A stretch of 64,000 nt of DNA from an uncultured Anaeroplasmataceae bacterium (GTDB lineage Bacteria; Bacillota_I; Bacilli_A; Acholeplasmatales; Anaeroplasmataceae), in assembly GCA_944325035.1 (NCBI GenBank), contig CALUYM010000002.1:71329-135328 (forward strand), in the 5' to 3' direction. The position numbers and the translations under genes were made by a program. Shown here piece by piece: positions 25,452 through 35,130 of this stretch. Below the pieces are notes generated by a model. It was not told where the DNA came from and ran no database searches. It saw only the letters and a list, made by a program, of their open reading frames with translations. Each line of letters starts with the position of its first letter. The first letter of the stretch is position 1.

Positions 25452-25480
25452 TTGTTTTACTAATTAGTTTATGGTATAAT
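25452..25480 (+). promoter_or_regulatory. Promoter of gltX
   Basis: TTGTTT, 17-base spacer, TATAAT, 28 bp upstream of the gltX ATG. The preceding 230 bp show no gene. Confidence 0.7.
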
Positions 25481-25507
25481 AGTTTAGCGTTTTTATGGAG
25501 GTTTACT

Positions 25508-27160
25508 ATGTCTCAATTATTAGCAGATTTATTGTTTCCAAATGTTACAGAAACAAGAGATGATTTATTAAAAAAATATCCTGTTCGTGGAAAAAACGTT
25601 GTATGTACACGTCTTGCACCATCACCAACAGGTTTTTTACATATCGGTGGAGTCTATACGGCTTTAATTAACCGTAAAATTGCGACTCAAAATAATGGTG
25701 TTTTCATGTTAAGAATCGAAGATACTGATAAAAAACGTGAAGTACCAGGTTCTCGTAAAATTATTACAAATGTATTCAATGAGTTAGGAATTAAAATTGA
25801 TGAAGGTGTTACAAGCGAAACAGAAGAAATAGGTGCATATGGTCCTTATGTCCAATCTAATCGTGTTGAAATATATCATATTCTAGCAAAGTATTTAGTT
25901 GAAAAAGGCCTTGCTTATCCATGTTTTGCAACTGAAGAAGAATTAAATGAAATTCGTAAAAATCAAGAATCTAACCATATTACTCCGGGATATTATAAAG
26001 AATATGCTAAGTATAGAAATACTTCAATTGATGAAGTTAAGTCATTTTTAGCTCTTGGCAAGCCTTACGTCTTACGTTTTAGAGTTAGTGATTCTGCTCC
26101 AGAAAGAATTAAAATCAATGATCTAATTAAAGGCGAACTTGAAATGGATAATAATCAAAATGACTTTGTTTTACTGAAAACAGATGGGATTCCAACTTAT
26201 CATTTTGCCCATGCTTGTGATGACTATTTAATGCATACGTCACATGTTATTAGGGGAGATGAATGGGTATCTAGTTTACCTATTCACATTCAATTATTTG
26301 AAGCCTTAGATTTCTCATTACCTACATATGCTCATGTTGCTCCTGTCATGAAGCAAGAAGGAGAAAGTAGACGTAAACTTTCTAAGCGTAAGGACCCAGA
26401 ATCTAATGCAGAATTCTATTTAGAAAAAGGTTATCCAACTAAAGCATTATATGTTTATCTTTACACATTAATTAATTCTAATTTTGAAGAATGGTATCTT
26501 GCTAATAAAGATAAAGATATTGAAGAGTTCGAAGTTAAATTTGAAAATATGGGGTTATCTGGACCATTATATGATTTAGATAAACTTAACAATATTTCGA
26601 GTGAAATTATTTATGAGACATCGTTAGAAGATAATGTCAACAATTTATTAAAATGGGCAAACAGTTATAATGTATCTGATTATAATCGATTCCAAAACGA
26701 TTTAGACTTTGTTAAGAAAATTTTTATGACTCAAGGACCAAATTCAAGGGAAAGACGTAAAGATTTACGTAACTATTCAAGTTTTATGGAAACATTTGGC
26801 TTCTTATATGATGATTATTTTAACCAAAGTGATGTATCAGAAGCTCAAAATTTTATTGATAGTGTTGGTAAAGATAGAGTAAGCCTAGTAGTTAATGCTT
26901 ATATTAATTACTTTAATGAACTTAAAATTGAAAACACTGCTAAAACATTAAAAGATTTAGCAAAAGAATTAGGTTATACTGATAAGAAGAAATTTCAAAA
27001 GAATCCAGAAGCTTACATTGGAATATTTACTGAATTTTACCAAATCCTTAACTTAGCTCTATCACATAAGTTAAATTGTATTTCAGTTGATGATGTCATT
27101 GCTGTCTTAGGTTTTGATGAAGTAATTAATCGTTTAAAAAAGGTGCTTGAATGGATTTAA
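25508..27160 (+). CDS. gltX: Glutamyl-tRNA synthetase
   Basis: A 550-residue class I aminoacyl-tRNA synthetase. The HIGH-type motif is in APSPTGFLHIGGVYTALI, the MLRIEDTDKKRE segment binds glutamate/tRNA, and the KMSKS-type motif is RRKLSKRKDPES. At 550 residues it is the longer clostridial-type GluRS rather than the 470-490-residue form, with an extended C-terminal anticodon-binding half. It probably charges tRNA-Glu and possibly tRNA-Gln if GatCAB is used (inference). It is followed by three short-spaced genes, the first overlapping its end by 10 bp. The RBS is TGGAGG. Confidence 0.96.
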   Translation: MSQLLADLLFPNVTETRDDLLKKYPVRGKNVVCTRLAPSPTGFLHIGGVYTALINRKIATQNNGVFMLRIEDTDKKREVPGSRKIITNVFNELGIKIDEGVTSETEEIGAYGPYVQSNRVEIYHILAKYLVEKGLAYPCFATEEELNEIRKNQESNHITPGYYKEYAKYRNTSIDEVKSFLALGKPYVLRFRVSDSAPERIKINDLIKGELEMDNNQNDFVLLKTDGIPTYHFAHACDDYLMHTSHVIRGDEWVSSLPIHIQLFEALDFSLPTYAHVAPVMKQEGESRRKLSKRKDPESNAEFYLEKGYPTKALYVYLYTLINSNFEEWYLANKDKDIEEFEVKFENMGLSGPLYDLDKLNNISSEIIYETSLEDNVNNLLKWANSYNVSDYNRFQNDLDFVKKIFMTQGPNSRERRKDLRNYSSFMETFGFLYDDYFNQSDVSEAQNFIDSVGKDRVSLVVNAYINYFNELKIENTAKTLKDLAKELGYTDKKKFQKNPEAYIGIFTEFYQILNLALSHKLNCISVDDVIAVLGFDEVINRLKKVLEWI

Positions 27161-27606
27161 AGAAAATTGTTCAAAACCTGAGGAATGATTTAGGATTGCA
27201 TGGTAACTATCCATTTTTAGTGAAAATACCTTTTAATCACGGACATATTGTTGAAGATAAATCAGGTTTTTATATTTTGGCATTAACTAAAAATAACGAA
27301 TTATATTTTCATGGAATAACAAAATTTAGATATCGTTATGACAAAAAAAAGGATTTTTCGATTCGTTTAAGCCCATTTAAGAATTATACCTTCCAAACAG
27401 TAGGGAAAAACCTACGTCAAATTACTTTATATAATGATGAAGATTATTTACCTTTTTACTATTTTTGTAACATTCATAACAGTTATGAAGGTGAAAACAA
27501 TGCTGCCTATTTGTGCAAAGAATTTGATAAATTAGGTATTACAGAGAAAAATCTTATCATTGATAAAGATAAAGAATTAAATGAGGTAGAAAATGACGAA
27601 GAGTGA
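27151..27606 (+). CDS. Hypothetical 151-aa protein coupled to gltX
   Basis: A 151-residue soluble protein overlapping the gltX end by 10 bp. It begins MDLKKIVQNLRNDLGLHGNYP, and the central part is rich in aromatic beta-strand phrases (YFHGITKFRYRYDKKKDF, NYTFQTVGKN). It has an acidic C-terminus (KDKELNEVENDEE). No motif or family is recognised. Position in the gltX-cvfB operon suggests a housekeeping role, but none can be named. Confidence 0.65.
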   Translation: MDLKKIVQNLRNDLGLHGNYPFLVKIPFNHGHIVEDKSGFYILALTKNNELYFHGITKFRYRYDKKKDFSIRLSPFKNYTFQTVGKNLRQITLYNDEDYLPFYYFCNIHNSYEGENNAAYLCKEFDKLGITEKNLIIDKDKELNEVENDEE

Positions 27607-27733
27607 GCGCGAAATTCGTGAGTTAATAAAAAGATTTGAAACTCCGAAGCGTAGAAAAGAAAATAAAGATGCAATGAAAGAACTGTATTTAAAACAGACA
27701 GATCGCAACTACAAAGATGGCGATAGAAATTAG
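27593..27733 (+). CDS. Small basic protein (46 aa), unknown
   Basis: A 46-residue frame with RBS GAGGT, overlapping the preceding stop by 14 bp and ending 10 bp before cvfB. The sequence is highly charged and helical (MTKSEREIRELIKRFETPKR then KELYLKQTDRNYKDGDRN). The tight operon packing on both sides argues that it is a real gene. It may be an RNA- or ribosome-associated peptide, which is only a guess from its charge. Confidence 0.6.
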   Translation: MTKSEREIRELIKRFETPKRRKENKDAMKELYLKQTDRNYKDGDRN

Positions 27734-27743
27734 GTGAAAAAAT

Positions 27744-28601
27744 ATGCAGGCAGGATTAAATTATGAATTAAAAGTAGTTCGTAAAACGGATTTAGGATAT
27801 ATGTTAAGTGACTCAAAAGATGAAGTTCTTCTTCATTTTGGAGATGTAAAAAAAGCGGCAGATGGCAGTGATTTAGAAATAAATAGTATTGTTAAAGCTT
27901 TTATATATTATGATAAAAAAGGCCGTTTAGCCGCTACTACTAAAGATGTAGAAATTACTATTGAAAAACCAGGTTTTGCTAGAGTAGTAGAAGTTATATC
28001 TAATTTGGGTGTTTTTGTTAATATTAATACAGGAAAAGATGTATTAATATCTAAGGATTATCTTCCATATGATTTAGCTAAATGGCCAATTGTTGGGGAT
28101 AGAATTTTAATTGGCTTAAAATGCAAGAAAGATGCTTTAGTTGGAAAATTATTAAATAGTTATGAAGTTGAAGATTTAAATACTAAGATGGAATATGAAA
28201 TGGAATCAATGGTATTGGCTTCCGTAATTCGTGTTGGTGAGGCTGGTTTAAACTTAGTAACATATGATTTTGTTAATGTCTTTGTTCATAAATCAATGTA
28301 TCGTAAACAATATCGAGTTGGACAAGAAGTGGTTGTTAGGATTGTTCACAAAGGTGAAAAAGGATATAATGGTTCACTAATCCAAAATAAGGAAAAAATG
28401 ATTGATCCAGACAAAGAATTAATTTTGGAGTATTTAAAAGCTAACAATGGAAAAATTCGCTTAGATGCTAAATCATCAAGCGAAGAAATTGAAGCATTAC
28501 TACATATATCTCGAAAAGCATTTAAACGTGCCTTAGGTGGACTATATAAAGAAAAAGTAGTGGATTTTAAGGATGGTTGGACAATTCTTATCAGAAAATA
28601 A
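27744..28601 (+). CDS. cvfB: S1-domain RNA-binding protein CvfB
   Basis: A 285-residue CvfB/YitL homologue. The N-terminal two-thirds are S1-like OB folds (YELKVVRKTDLGYMLSDSKD, GFARVVEVISNLGVFVNI, VLASVIRVGEAGLNLVTYDF). The C-terminal 70 residues are a winged helix (ILEYLKANNGKIRLDAKSSS, then EALLHISRKAFKRALGGLYK and VVDFKDGWTILI). In staphylococci the protein binds RNA and affects virulence-factor expression. Length is as in the family. The RBS AGGTGA follows the small gene stop. It is the last gene of the gltX operon. Confidence 0.93.
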   Translation: MQAGLNYELKVVRKTDLGYMLSDSKDEVLLHFGDVKKAADGSDLEINSIVKAFIYYDKKGRLAATTKDVEITIEKPGFARVVEVISNLGVFVNINTGKDVLISKDYLPYDLAKWPIVGDRILIGLKCKKDALVGKLLNSYEVEDLNTKMEYEMESMVLASVIRVGEAGLNLVTYDFVNVFVHKSMYRKQYRVGQEVVVRIVHKGEKGYNGSLIQNKEKMIDPDKELILEYLKANNGKIRLDAKSSSEEIEALLHISRKAFKRALGGLYKEKVVDFKDGWTILIRK

Positions 28602-28742
28602 CTAAATAATGATATGAATATCTTTAGCTTATTTGAAAGTTTAAAAATTAAATCGTGATTACAGGAAATGATGTATGAATTAAGAATAGAATTATATTAT
28701 TTAATTCATTATGAATTTACAACTAAGATTTGATTATAAAAT

Positions 28743-28775
28743 GCTGATCGTACTATTGTACTTTCAGCTTTTATT
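28743..28775 (+). terminator. Terminator after cvfB
   Basis: GCTGA..GTAC pairs with GTAC..TCAGC around TATT, followed by TTTTATTATTTT. Confidence 0.6.
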
Positions 28776-28834
28776 ATTTTTATAAATATTGTCTTTATAA
28801 ATTTTTTATCTCACTATTCTTTATTAATATATAA

Positions 28835-28900
28835 TAAAAAAGACCCTCCAAAGTAGAATCAACCTTTTTAATGATTCTAAGTTTACAGAGTCTTTTTTTA
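28835..28900. terminator. Second, longer terminator serving the convergent M42 peptidase gene
   Basis: Outer stem AAAAAAGAC/GTCTTTTTTT and inner stem TAGAATCA/TGATTCTA. The flanking A and T tracts allow use in both directions. Confidence 0.75.
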
Positions 28901-28931
28901 TATAATTGAAATTTTTGTTATAAACTGAAAA

Positions 28932-29960
28932 CTACTTAGTTAAATATAAGAAAATTAATTTCATAGTATTATTCAAAGCATCAAAATGAGTTCTTTCCAT
29001 TCCGTGGCTAGCAGCTACACAAGGCCCAATTAAAGCTCCTTTTAAATTTTTACCAGCATGATAGGCAGCTCCAACATCAGAACCATACATCGGATAGATA
29101 TCTACACAATAAGAAATATCATTATCTTTAGCAAGATTAATTAATCGAGTAGTTAACTCATAATTATAAGGACCACCAGAATCTTTAGCACAAATAGATA
29201 CAAGATGTTCATTACCAGCTAAATCTAGGCCAACACAGCCCATATCAACAGTTACGAATTCATCAATTTTATCACTAACAGTAGCTGCACCATGTCCAAC
29301 TTCTTCGTAATTAACAAAATAAATATAAGTATCAAAACTAGGTTTAATTTTATTTTTTGACATATACTCTAGGACAGTTAATAAAACACAAACAGAGCCT
29401 TTATCATCAATAAATCTTGATTTTAAGAAATTTGATTCTGTTATTACTGTCTTAGGATCAATCATAATATAATCACCGTTATTAATACCTAAGGCTTCAA
29501 CATCAGCTTTTGATTTAATTACTTCATCAATCCTAACAACGATATTATTAATATCACGTGGTTTTGATTTAGCATCCTCAAAAACATGAACAGACGGTGA
29601 AGTTGATAAGATAGTACCATGATAAACTCTATTGTCTCTCGTTACAATTTTACAATACTCTCCATCTAAGCTTGGAATTAATGGACCACCAATGTTAGTC
29701 ACACGTAAAGTACCATCAGCGTTAATAGAACGTACCATAAGTCCTAGTGTATCAACATGAGCACTTGTAGCTACAGTTTTTTCATGACTTTTACCTTCGA
29801 TAAATACTTCAACAAGACCTTTATTTGTAAACTTAACTTGGTAACCAAGTGAAGTTAATATTTCTTTAAGCTTTAAATTTATATTATGATAATACCCACT
29901 TGGTGAATCACAACCAAAGATATCTTTAATTGTATTTTTTAGAAATTGTTGATTAAACAT
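28932..29960 (-). CDS. M42-family metallo-aminopeptidase
   Basis: A 342-residue M42 glutamyl-aminopeptidase-like enzyme that trims oligopeptides, usually as a dodecamer. The dinuclear metal ligands and catalytic residues appear in order: [11 protein letters not shown] (H, D), [10 protein letters not shown] (D), [11 protein letters not shown] (catalytic EE), VDMGCVG (D) and [14 protein letters not shown] (final H). The insert [20 protein letters not shown] is the usual small beta domain. The ATG overlaps the yidD end by 8 bp, giving translational coupling, an unusual partner. It is cytosolic; no signal peptide. Confidence 0.94.
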   Translation of the reverse strand: MFNQQFLKNTIKDIFGCDSPSGYYHNINLKLKEILTSLGYQVKFTNKGLVEVFIEGKSHEKTVATSAHVDTLGLMVRSINADGTLRVTNIGGPLIPSLDGEYCKIVTRDNRVYHGTILSTSPSVHVFEDAKSKPRDINNIVVRIDEVIKSKADVEALGINNGDYIMIDPKTVITESNFLKSRFIDDKGSVCVLLTVLEYMSKNKIKPSFDTYIYFVNYEEVGHGAATVSDKIDEFVTVDMGCVGLDLAGNEHLVSICAKDSGGPYNYELTTRLINLAKDNDISYCVDIYPMYGSDVGAAYHAGKNLKGALIGPCVAASHGMERTHFDALNNTMKLIFLYLTK

Positions 29961-30255
29961 GTTTACATTCCTCTCTTAATCTATTTAAACGGATATCGAT
30001 TAAACTTTCTTCTAATGTCTTATATTTAGAACGATACTCTCGTTTTTCTGGTACAGGGTCATATGCCATTTTGTGAAATGGATTGCATTTTAAAATTCGC
30101 TTAATACTTAAAAAACTAGCATAAAAAATGTTAAATCTTTGGAAAGATTGCTTAGCATACTCACTACAAGTAGGTTCAAAGCGACATTTTTTAGTAGTAT
30201 GAAAAATTTTATTTTTCTGATAGTTTTCAATTTGTTTAATAATCCACTGTTTCAT
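29953..30255 (-). CDS. yidD: Membrane protein insertion efficiency factor YidD
   Basis: A 100-residue YidD, which assists YidC-dependent membrane insertion. The diagnostic [18 protein letters not shown], the ILKCNPFH segment and DPVPEKRE are all present, with the usual Cys pattern. The N-terminal amphipathic part is [16 protein letters not shown] 30255 has RBS AGAGGT; the longer frame to 30282 has none. It is translationally coupled to an M42 peptidase rather than lying near rnpA/yidC as in many bacteria. Confidence 0.94.
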   Translation of the reverse strand: MKQWIIKQIENYQKNKIFHTTKKCRFEPTCSEYAKQSFQRFNIFYASFLSIKRILKCNPFHKMAYDPVPEKREYRSKYKTLEESLIDIRLNRLREECKHV

Positions 30256-30374
30256 AGTCAGACCTCTATGAAATTGTACCACATTTATTTAGAATTTTAT
30301 ATATCGAAAATTAAAACTTAATATAAACGATAACCAAAATTAAACTTAAACATATAATAAGTTGTGGTGAGATA

Positions 30375-32159
30375 ATGTGTGGAATTTTATTTAAAACTAA
30401 TTTTTATACTAAAACAGATCAAGTGAATTTCAAAATAGCACTTGATTCAATTAAGCATCGAGGTCCAGATGAAGAAGGAATTTTGTATACTTCTCTTTAT
30501 TCGTTGGGGCATCGACGTTTGGCAATTCGTGATTTTACAAATGGTAGACAACCGATGTCAAAACTAAATAAACATTTAATATATAATGGTGAGTTATACA
30601 ATGATAAAGATTTAATAAAAGAGTTTGATTTAAAAATAAAAGGACATGGAGATACAGAAGTATTATTCGAAGGTTTAGATAAAGTAGGAACAAACTTTTT
30701 ACCGAAATTAAATGGGATTTTCTCATTTGTCTATGTAAATAACGATGAAATAATTGCAGTACGTGATCAAATTGGAGTCAAATCGATTTATTATACTTTA
30801 TTTAATGGAGATTTAATAATTGCTAGTGAAATAAAAGCATTATTAAATTATGGAATTGAAGCTGTTTTAGGAGTAGAAGAGGCTAAAGAGCTATTATCTC
30901 TTAGTCCGCAATTAACCCCAGGCAAGACATTATATAAAGGTATTTATGAATTACCATCTGGCTGTTATTTAAAGTTTAACCGAAAAGATGGTTTACAAAT
31001 AATCGAATACTATAAACTAGACCGAAAAGAATTTAAAATGTCATATATTGATTCAGTTAGTTACACAAATTACTTAGTCAAAGATGCTATTAAACGTCAA
31101 AGCGTATCTGATGTAGGGATAGCTTCCTTTTTATCCGGGGGACTTGATAGTTCAATTATCGCTAAGACAATAGCAGATCAAAAAGGTAAAATAGATACTT
31201 TTAGTATTGATTATGAAGGAAACAAAGAAGAGTTTATACCTAATGCATACGAAATAAGTCGAGATGAAGATGCAATCTTGAGTTTAAACAAAGATAATAT
31301 TTTCAATCATAGTACAATTTTAATTGATACAAATACTTTGTTTGATTATCTGAAAACGACGGTAATTTTAAGAGATGGACCAGGTATGGCAGATATTGAC
31401 TCATCGCTTTTCTTTTTAGCAAAAGAAATAGCTAAAAATCATAAATGTGCTACATCTGGTGAATGCGCTGATGAGTTATTCGGTGGATATCCATGGTTCA
31501 GAGAAAAAGATATAAACAGTTTTCCTTGGATTAAAAATATTGAATTCAGAGAATCACTTTTAAAGCAGGATGTTAAAGAAAAATTAAAAATTAAAGAACA
31601 TATTGAAAAAAGTTTTAATGATGTTAAAAAAAATGTACCAATTTTACCAAAAGATAATAAAAAACGTCAACAGGAATTATTAATGAATTATTTAAACATA
31701 AAATATTTTATGCCAACACTTCTAAGAAGAAAAGATGCAATTACGATGGGAGCATCCTTAGAAGTGAGAGTCCCTTTTGCAGATAGAAGATTAGTAGAGT
31801 TTGCATTTAATATGCCTTATAAGTATAAATATCGGAAAAATCAAGAGAAGGCAATTTTAAGAGATGCTTTTGAAGGTGTACTACCAGAAAATATTTTAAG
31901 AAGAAAGAAAAGTCCATATCCTAAAAGTCGTTCCCAATTATGGGGAACAAAATTAAAAAAAGAACTGGGAGAAATAATAAAAACTGAAACTCCCTTAATT
32001 CAATTATTCGATCTGAATAAAATTCAAGAATTAATCGATAGTGACGAGGAACTAGAGACTCCTTGGTTTGGGCAGTTAATGAGAAAGGATGCTTTATTAG
32101 CATTTATATACCAAATTCATTTTTGGTTAAATGAGTATAAGATAAGGGTGGAGATTTAA
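30375..32159 (+). CDS. asnB: Asparagine synthase (glutamine-hydrolysing)
   Basis: A 594-residue two-domain enzyme. The N-terminal class II glutaminase starts with catalytic Cys2 (MCGILF) and includes HRGPDEEG, RDFTNGRQPM and YNGELYN. The synthetase domain has the PP-loop SFLSGGLDSSIIAK, then TSGECADELFGGYPWF, RRKDAITMGASLEVRVPFAD and the late PYPKSRS. It makes asparagine from aspartate, glutamine and ATP. The RBS is GGTGAGAT. The stop overlaps the next ATG (TAATG), coupling it to a GerW-family gene, an odd pairing. Length is close to standard. Confidence 0.95.
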   Translation: MCGILFKTNFYTKTDQVNFKIALDSIKHRGPDEEGILYTSLYSLGHRRLAIRDFTNGRQPMSKLNKHLIYNGELYNDKDLIKEFDLKIKGHGDTEVLFEGLDKVGTNFLPKLNGIFSFVYVNNDEIIAVRDQIGVKSIYYTLFNGDLIIASEIKALLNYGIEAVLGVEEAKELLSLSPQLTPGKTLYKGIYELPSGCYLKFNRKDGLQIIEYYKLDRKEFKMSYIDSVSYTNYLVKDAIKRQSVSDVGIASFLSGGLDSSIIAKTIADQKGKIDTFSIDYEGNKEEFIPNAYEISRDEDAILSLNKDNIFNHSTILIDTNTLFDYLKTTVILRDGPGMADIDSSLFFLAKEIAKNHKCATSGECADELFGGYPWFREKDINSFPWIKNIEFRESLLKQDVKEKLKIKEHIEKSFNDVKKNVPILPKDNKKRQQELLMNYLNIKYFMPTLLRRKDAITMGASLEVRVPFADRRLVEFAFNMPYKYKYRKNQEKAILRDAFEGVLPENILRRKKSPYPKSRSQLWGTKLKKELGEIIKTETPLIQLFDLNKIQELIDSDEELETPWFGQLMRKDALLAFIYQIHFWLNEYKIRVEI

Positions 32160-32479
32160 TGGAAGATTTTATAAAAAAATTAGAAGAAATAGCTAAAGGT
32201 GATTTAGTTTTAGGTAAGAGTGTAATTTGTAATGATGAAATCAGTTTGATACCAATTTATAAGGTAAAACTTAACTATACAAATCTCGAAAGTAAAATTA
32301 AAGGTGAAATTTTAGGATTAAGTGGTGGAGTTAATTTAGTACCACTTGGCATTATAGAAGTTAAAAGAACAGGAATTAAGGTTCACACATTAAAAGATAG
32401 CTTGAGTGATATTGTTCAATCAGGACCAGATTTATTTGATATGGTCGGAAAAATTTTTACAGTACCAAAAGAATCATAA
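32159..32479 (+). CDS. GerW/YtfJ-family protein, first paralogue
   Basis: A 106-residue member of the GerW (YtfJ) family. It has the order FIKKLEEIAKGDLVLGKSV, EISLIPIYKVKLNYTN, an internal glycine-rich LGLSGGVNLVPLGIIEV and the tail PDLFDMVGKIFTVPK. GerW proteins are associated with spores in Bacillus, but paralogues exist in non-sporulators. It overlaps asnB by one base. A second paralogue, in the canonical ytfI-ytfJ pair, lies 3.5 kb away. This copy is shorter in its glycine-rich loop. Confidence 0.75.
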   Translation: MEDFIKKLEEIAKGDLVLGKSVICNDEISLIPIYKVKLNYTNLESKIKGEILGLSGGVNLVPLGIIEVKRTGIKVHTLKDSLSDIVQSGPDLFDMVGKIFTVPKES

Positions 32480-32480
32480 A

Positions 32481-32510
32481 TAAAAAATCCAACAGATTAT
32501 CTGTTGGATT
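32481..32510 (-). terminator. Terminator of the uL15-like gene
   Basis: 10-bp stem AATCCAACAG/CTGTTGGATT, followed on the minus strand by a T run. It may also end the plus-strand GerW transcript less efficiently. Confidence 0.75.
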
Positions 32511-32516
32511 AAACAA

Positions 32517-33383
32517 CTATTTCAATAGGACAGGCTTTCCAGAAGCCTTTATAATAGTTTGGAAAGCTTTTTTAGAATAACTACTTGCAATGACTAATAT
32601 TGGTTTAGTCAGTTTTCCTAAACCTAGAATTTTAACATAATCACAATATTGGCTTACAAGTCCTTTATTAATTAAAGTTTCAAGTGATACTACCTCATAA
32701 GATTCAAATGATAATTCAAGTGTTTCAAGATTCACAATTTCTTTATGACGTGGTCTTAATACGCTCGCATTTAAGTGAGAAGGCATTTCAATCATTTTAT
32801 CTTTAGTTACGAATAAACGTTCAACGGCCTCTAACTCTTCAGTCTCTTTTTCTTCTGGTTTTAAAGAAATCTTCTCATCTTCTTCTATATCAGCCTTTTT
32901 GCTAGCTGATTTACGCATTTTAATTAATGACTCGTTTAATAAATCTTCATCTGATTTATAATCTAAATCTAATTCTAAATCAACTTCTTTATCAAAAATG
33001 ATATCGTTCATTTTAGCTAAGATTTCGATTAGTTCTAGTGCATACTTTAACCCACGTTTACTTTTTACTTTAACTTTCATAGGTGTTTTTTCAAATGTTT
33101 TAACGTCACTCACATCATCAAAGAAATATTTGCTTTCTTCAAATGATTTTGGTTCAAGTGCTAGATATAAGTTAAGTGTCTTTCCCCTTAAAGTAATTCG
33201 AGCTATTGTTTGTCTTCCCCAAGTGATTGATTCATATGACCAACTAGTACGTTTATTCACTTTTTTATGACTTTTAAAATAATTTACAATTGAACGATAA
33301 TAGTTTTTATTTTCATCGCTTGTTTGAAGTAATTTAGCAATAAAGCTTCGATCATAGTTTATTTTTTTCTCTGTCATGTTCAT
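32517..33383 (-). CDS. uL15-like C-terminal domain fused to an N-terminal domain of unknown function
   Basis: A 288-residue protein. Residues about 40-135 form a domain with the phrases NKRTSWSYESITWGRQTIAR, LRGKTLNLYLALEPK and VKSKRGLKYALELIEILAK, seen in hypothetical Firmicutes proteins. A charged linker follows (about 140-215). The last about 65 residues match the C-terminal half of ribosomal protein uL15: VVSLETLINKGLVSQYCDYV then KILGLGKLTKPILVIASSYS and KAFQTIIKASGKPVL. It is not the ribosomal rplO itself, which sits in the spc operon. It may bind RNA or ribosomes, by inference only. A start two codons later is also possible. A terminator follows directly. Confidence 0.75.
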   Translation of the reverse strand: MNMTEKKINYDRSFIAKLLQTSDENKNYYRSIVNYFKSHKKVNKRTSWSYESITWGRQTIARITLRGKTLNLYLALEPKSFEESKYFFDDVSDVKTFEKTPMKVKVKSKRGLKYALELIEILAKMNDIIFDKEVDLELDLDYKSDEDLLNESLIKMRKSASKKADIEEDEKISLKPEEKETEELEAVERLFVTKDKMIEMPSHLNASVLRPRHKEIVNLETLELSFESYEVVSLETLINKGLVSQYCDYVKILGLGKLTKPILVIASSYSKKAFQTIIKASGKPVLLK

Positions 33384-33748
33384 ACACCACCTTTAATTCA
33401 TTTTACTATATTTAACTATTAAAAGGCAATATTTTATTGCAAGATATAAAATAATAAACATTAAAAATATTTTTTTTAGATGTCTAAGAATTGGAATATA
33501 AAAAAGAAAAAATATTATTGTTTAGATATAAGTTTTTTATTTTAAATTCAAATTAGAATGCAATCAAGCTGTTAATTTTATAATGCATATATAAATAAAA
33601 CGATTAATTTGATTATCTTATCATTATAAATATTTTTATTCATAAAAAATTCACTAGATAATTTTATTAAAAATATCAAAAAATTAATTGTTTTTCAGTA
33701 AAAGTTGGTTTTCACTATAAAGTAAGATATAATTGAAGTGGTGAGATT
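33384..33748. other. Intergenic region with the rmuC promoter
   Basis: Divergent region without coding potential. TTGGTT, 17 bases, TATAAT lie about 20-45 bp before the rmuC start, with RBS GTGGTGAG. Nothing else recognised. Confidence 0.55.
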
Positions 33749-35128
33749 ATGGAATATATTTTGTATTTTTTAATTGGATTAATAGTTATTGTTATTGTTA
33801 TTTTATTTGTAATTTTAATTGAAATAAAGACTAAAGATAAAAAATATAATCTAAATGACACAATAAATAAAAATTATAAAGATTTGTTATATAATCAAAA
33901 CACTTTTAAACAAGATATTTCGCAACAATTAATTCAATTTATTAATATCAGTAAAAAAGATTTAAATGATCTTAAAGTTAATACCCAAAAAGAACAAAGT
34001 CAATTTAGTTTAGACATACAAAAGCTTATTCGTGATGTTCAGTATGAAAATAATAAGGATTTAAATTCTTTTTTTGAAAAAACTACTAAGCAGCTTTCTG
34101 ATGATAAAATTACAACGAAAGACGAATTGAATAAATTTTTTGAAAAAACAAATGATAAGTTAACTGACAATAGTAGTAAGTTAGTAGAGGGATTAGAAAA
34201 ATTAAACCAAAAAGTGAATGATAATCTAAAACAGTTTGAAGATAACCTATTTAATAAGGTCGAAACAAAGATGGATCAAATCAATGAAAAAGTTGAGAAT
34301 CGACTTAATACCGGTTTTAAAAAAACAAATGAGACATTTAATCAAATTGTAGAAAGAATTTCTAAAATAGATGAGGCTCAGCGAAACATTGAAAAACTAT
34401 CAACTGAGGTAGTATCACTTCAAGATGTATTAACTGATAAAAAAACACGTGGTATCTTTGGTGAGGTAGGTTTAAAACAATTGCTTGTAGCTGTATATGG
34501 CGAAAATAATGATAAAGTTTATCAGTTACAATATAAACTTCCTACTAATACGATTGCTGATTGTGTTTTGTTTACGCCAAGTCCATTAGGACTTCTTTGT
34601 ATCGATTCAAAATTTCCATTAGAGAACTATCAAAAAATGTTAGATCGTAATGAAGGTGATATAAAACGAATGGAATACACTAAGCTATTTAAACAGGATG
34701 TTAAAAAACATATTGATGCAATTAAGAATAAATACATAATAAAGGATGTAACCGCAAGCCAAGCTTGTATGTTTTTACCATCTGAGGCTATTTTTGCAGA
34801 AATCAATGCTTATCATCCAGACTTAGTAGAGTACAGTTATAAAGCTAATGTTTGGTTAACAAGCCCGACAACACTTATGGCATTTTTAACAACTATTCAA
34901 ATTAGTTTACAAAATATTGAAAGAAATAAATATACAGAAGAAATTCACAAGGAGTTAGAAAAACTTAGTCAAGATTTTACTCGTTATCAACACAGATGGA
35001 ATAAACTTAAAAAAGATATTGATACAGTCGGTGAAGATGTCAATCAAATTCATACTACAACAGAAAAACTTAGTAATCGGTTCAATAAAATTAATCAGGT
35101 AGAATTTAAAGAAGAAAGTCATAATTAA
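33749..35128 (+). CDS. rmuC: DNA recombination protein RmuC
   Basis: A 459-residue RmuC. One N-terminal TM helix (residues 2-25, ILYFLIGLIVIVIVILFVIL) is followed by a long coiled coil (about 30-225) and the PD-(D/E)XK-like nuclease domain (GIFGEVGLKQLLVAVYG, YKLPTNTIADCVLF, LLCIDSKFPLENYQKML, MFLPSEAIFAEI). In E. coli it limits inversion and rearrangement at repeats. Length is standard. Its terminator overlaps the start of the next gene. Confidence 0.95.
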   Translation: MEYILYFLIGLIVIVIVILFVILIEIKTKDKKYNLNDTINKNYKDLLYNQNTFKQDISQQLIQFINISKKDLNDLKVNTQKEQSQFSLDIQKLIRDVQYENNKDLNSFFEKTTKQLSDDKITTKDELNKFFEKTNDKLTDNSSKLVEGLEKLNQKVNDNLKQFEDNLFNKVETKMDQINEKVENRLNTGFKKTNETFNQIVERISKIDEAQRNIEKLSTEVVSLQDVLTDKKTRGIFGEVGLKQLLVAVYGENNDKVYQLQYKLPTNTIADCVLFTPSPLGLLCIDSKFPLENYQKMLDRNEGDIKRMEYTKLFKQDVKKHIDAIKNKYIIKDVTASQACMFLPSEAIFAEINAYHPDLVEYSYKANVWLTSPTTLMAFLTTIQISLQNIERNKYTEEIHKELEKLSQDFTRYQHRWNKLKKDIDTVGEDVNQIHTTTEKLSNRFNKINQVEFKEESHN

Positions 35129-35130
35129 AG

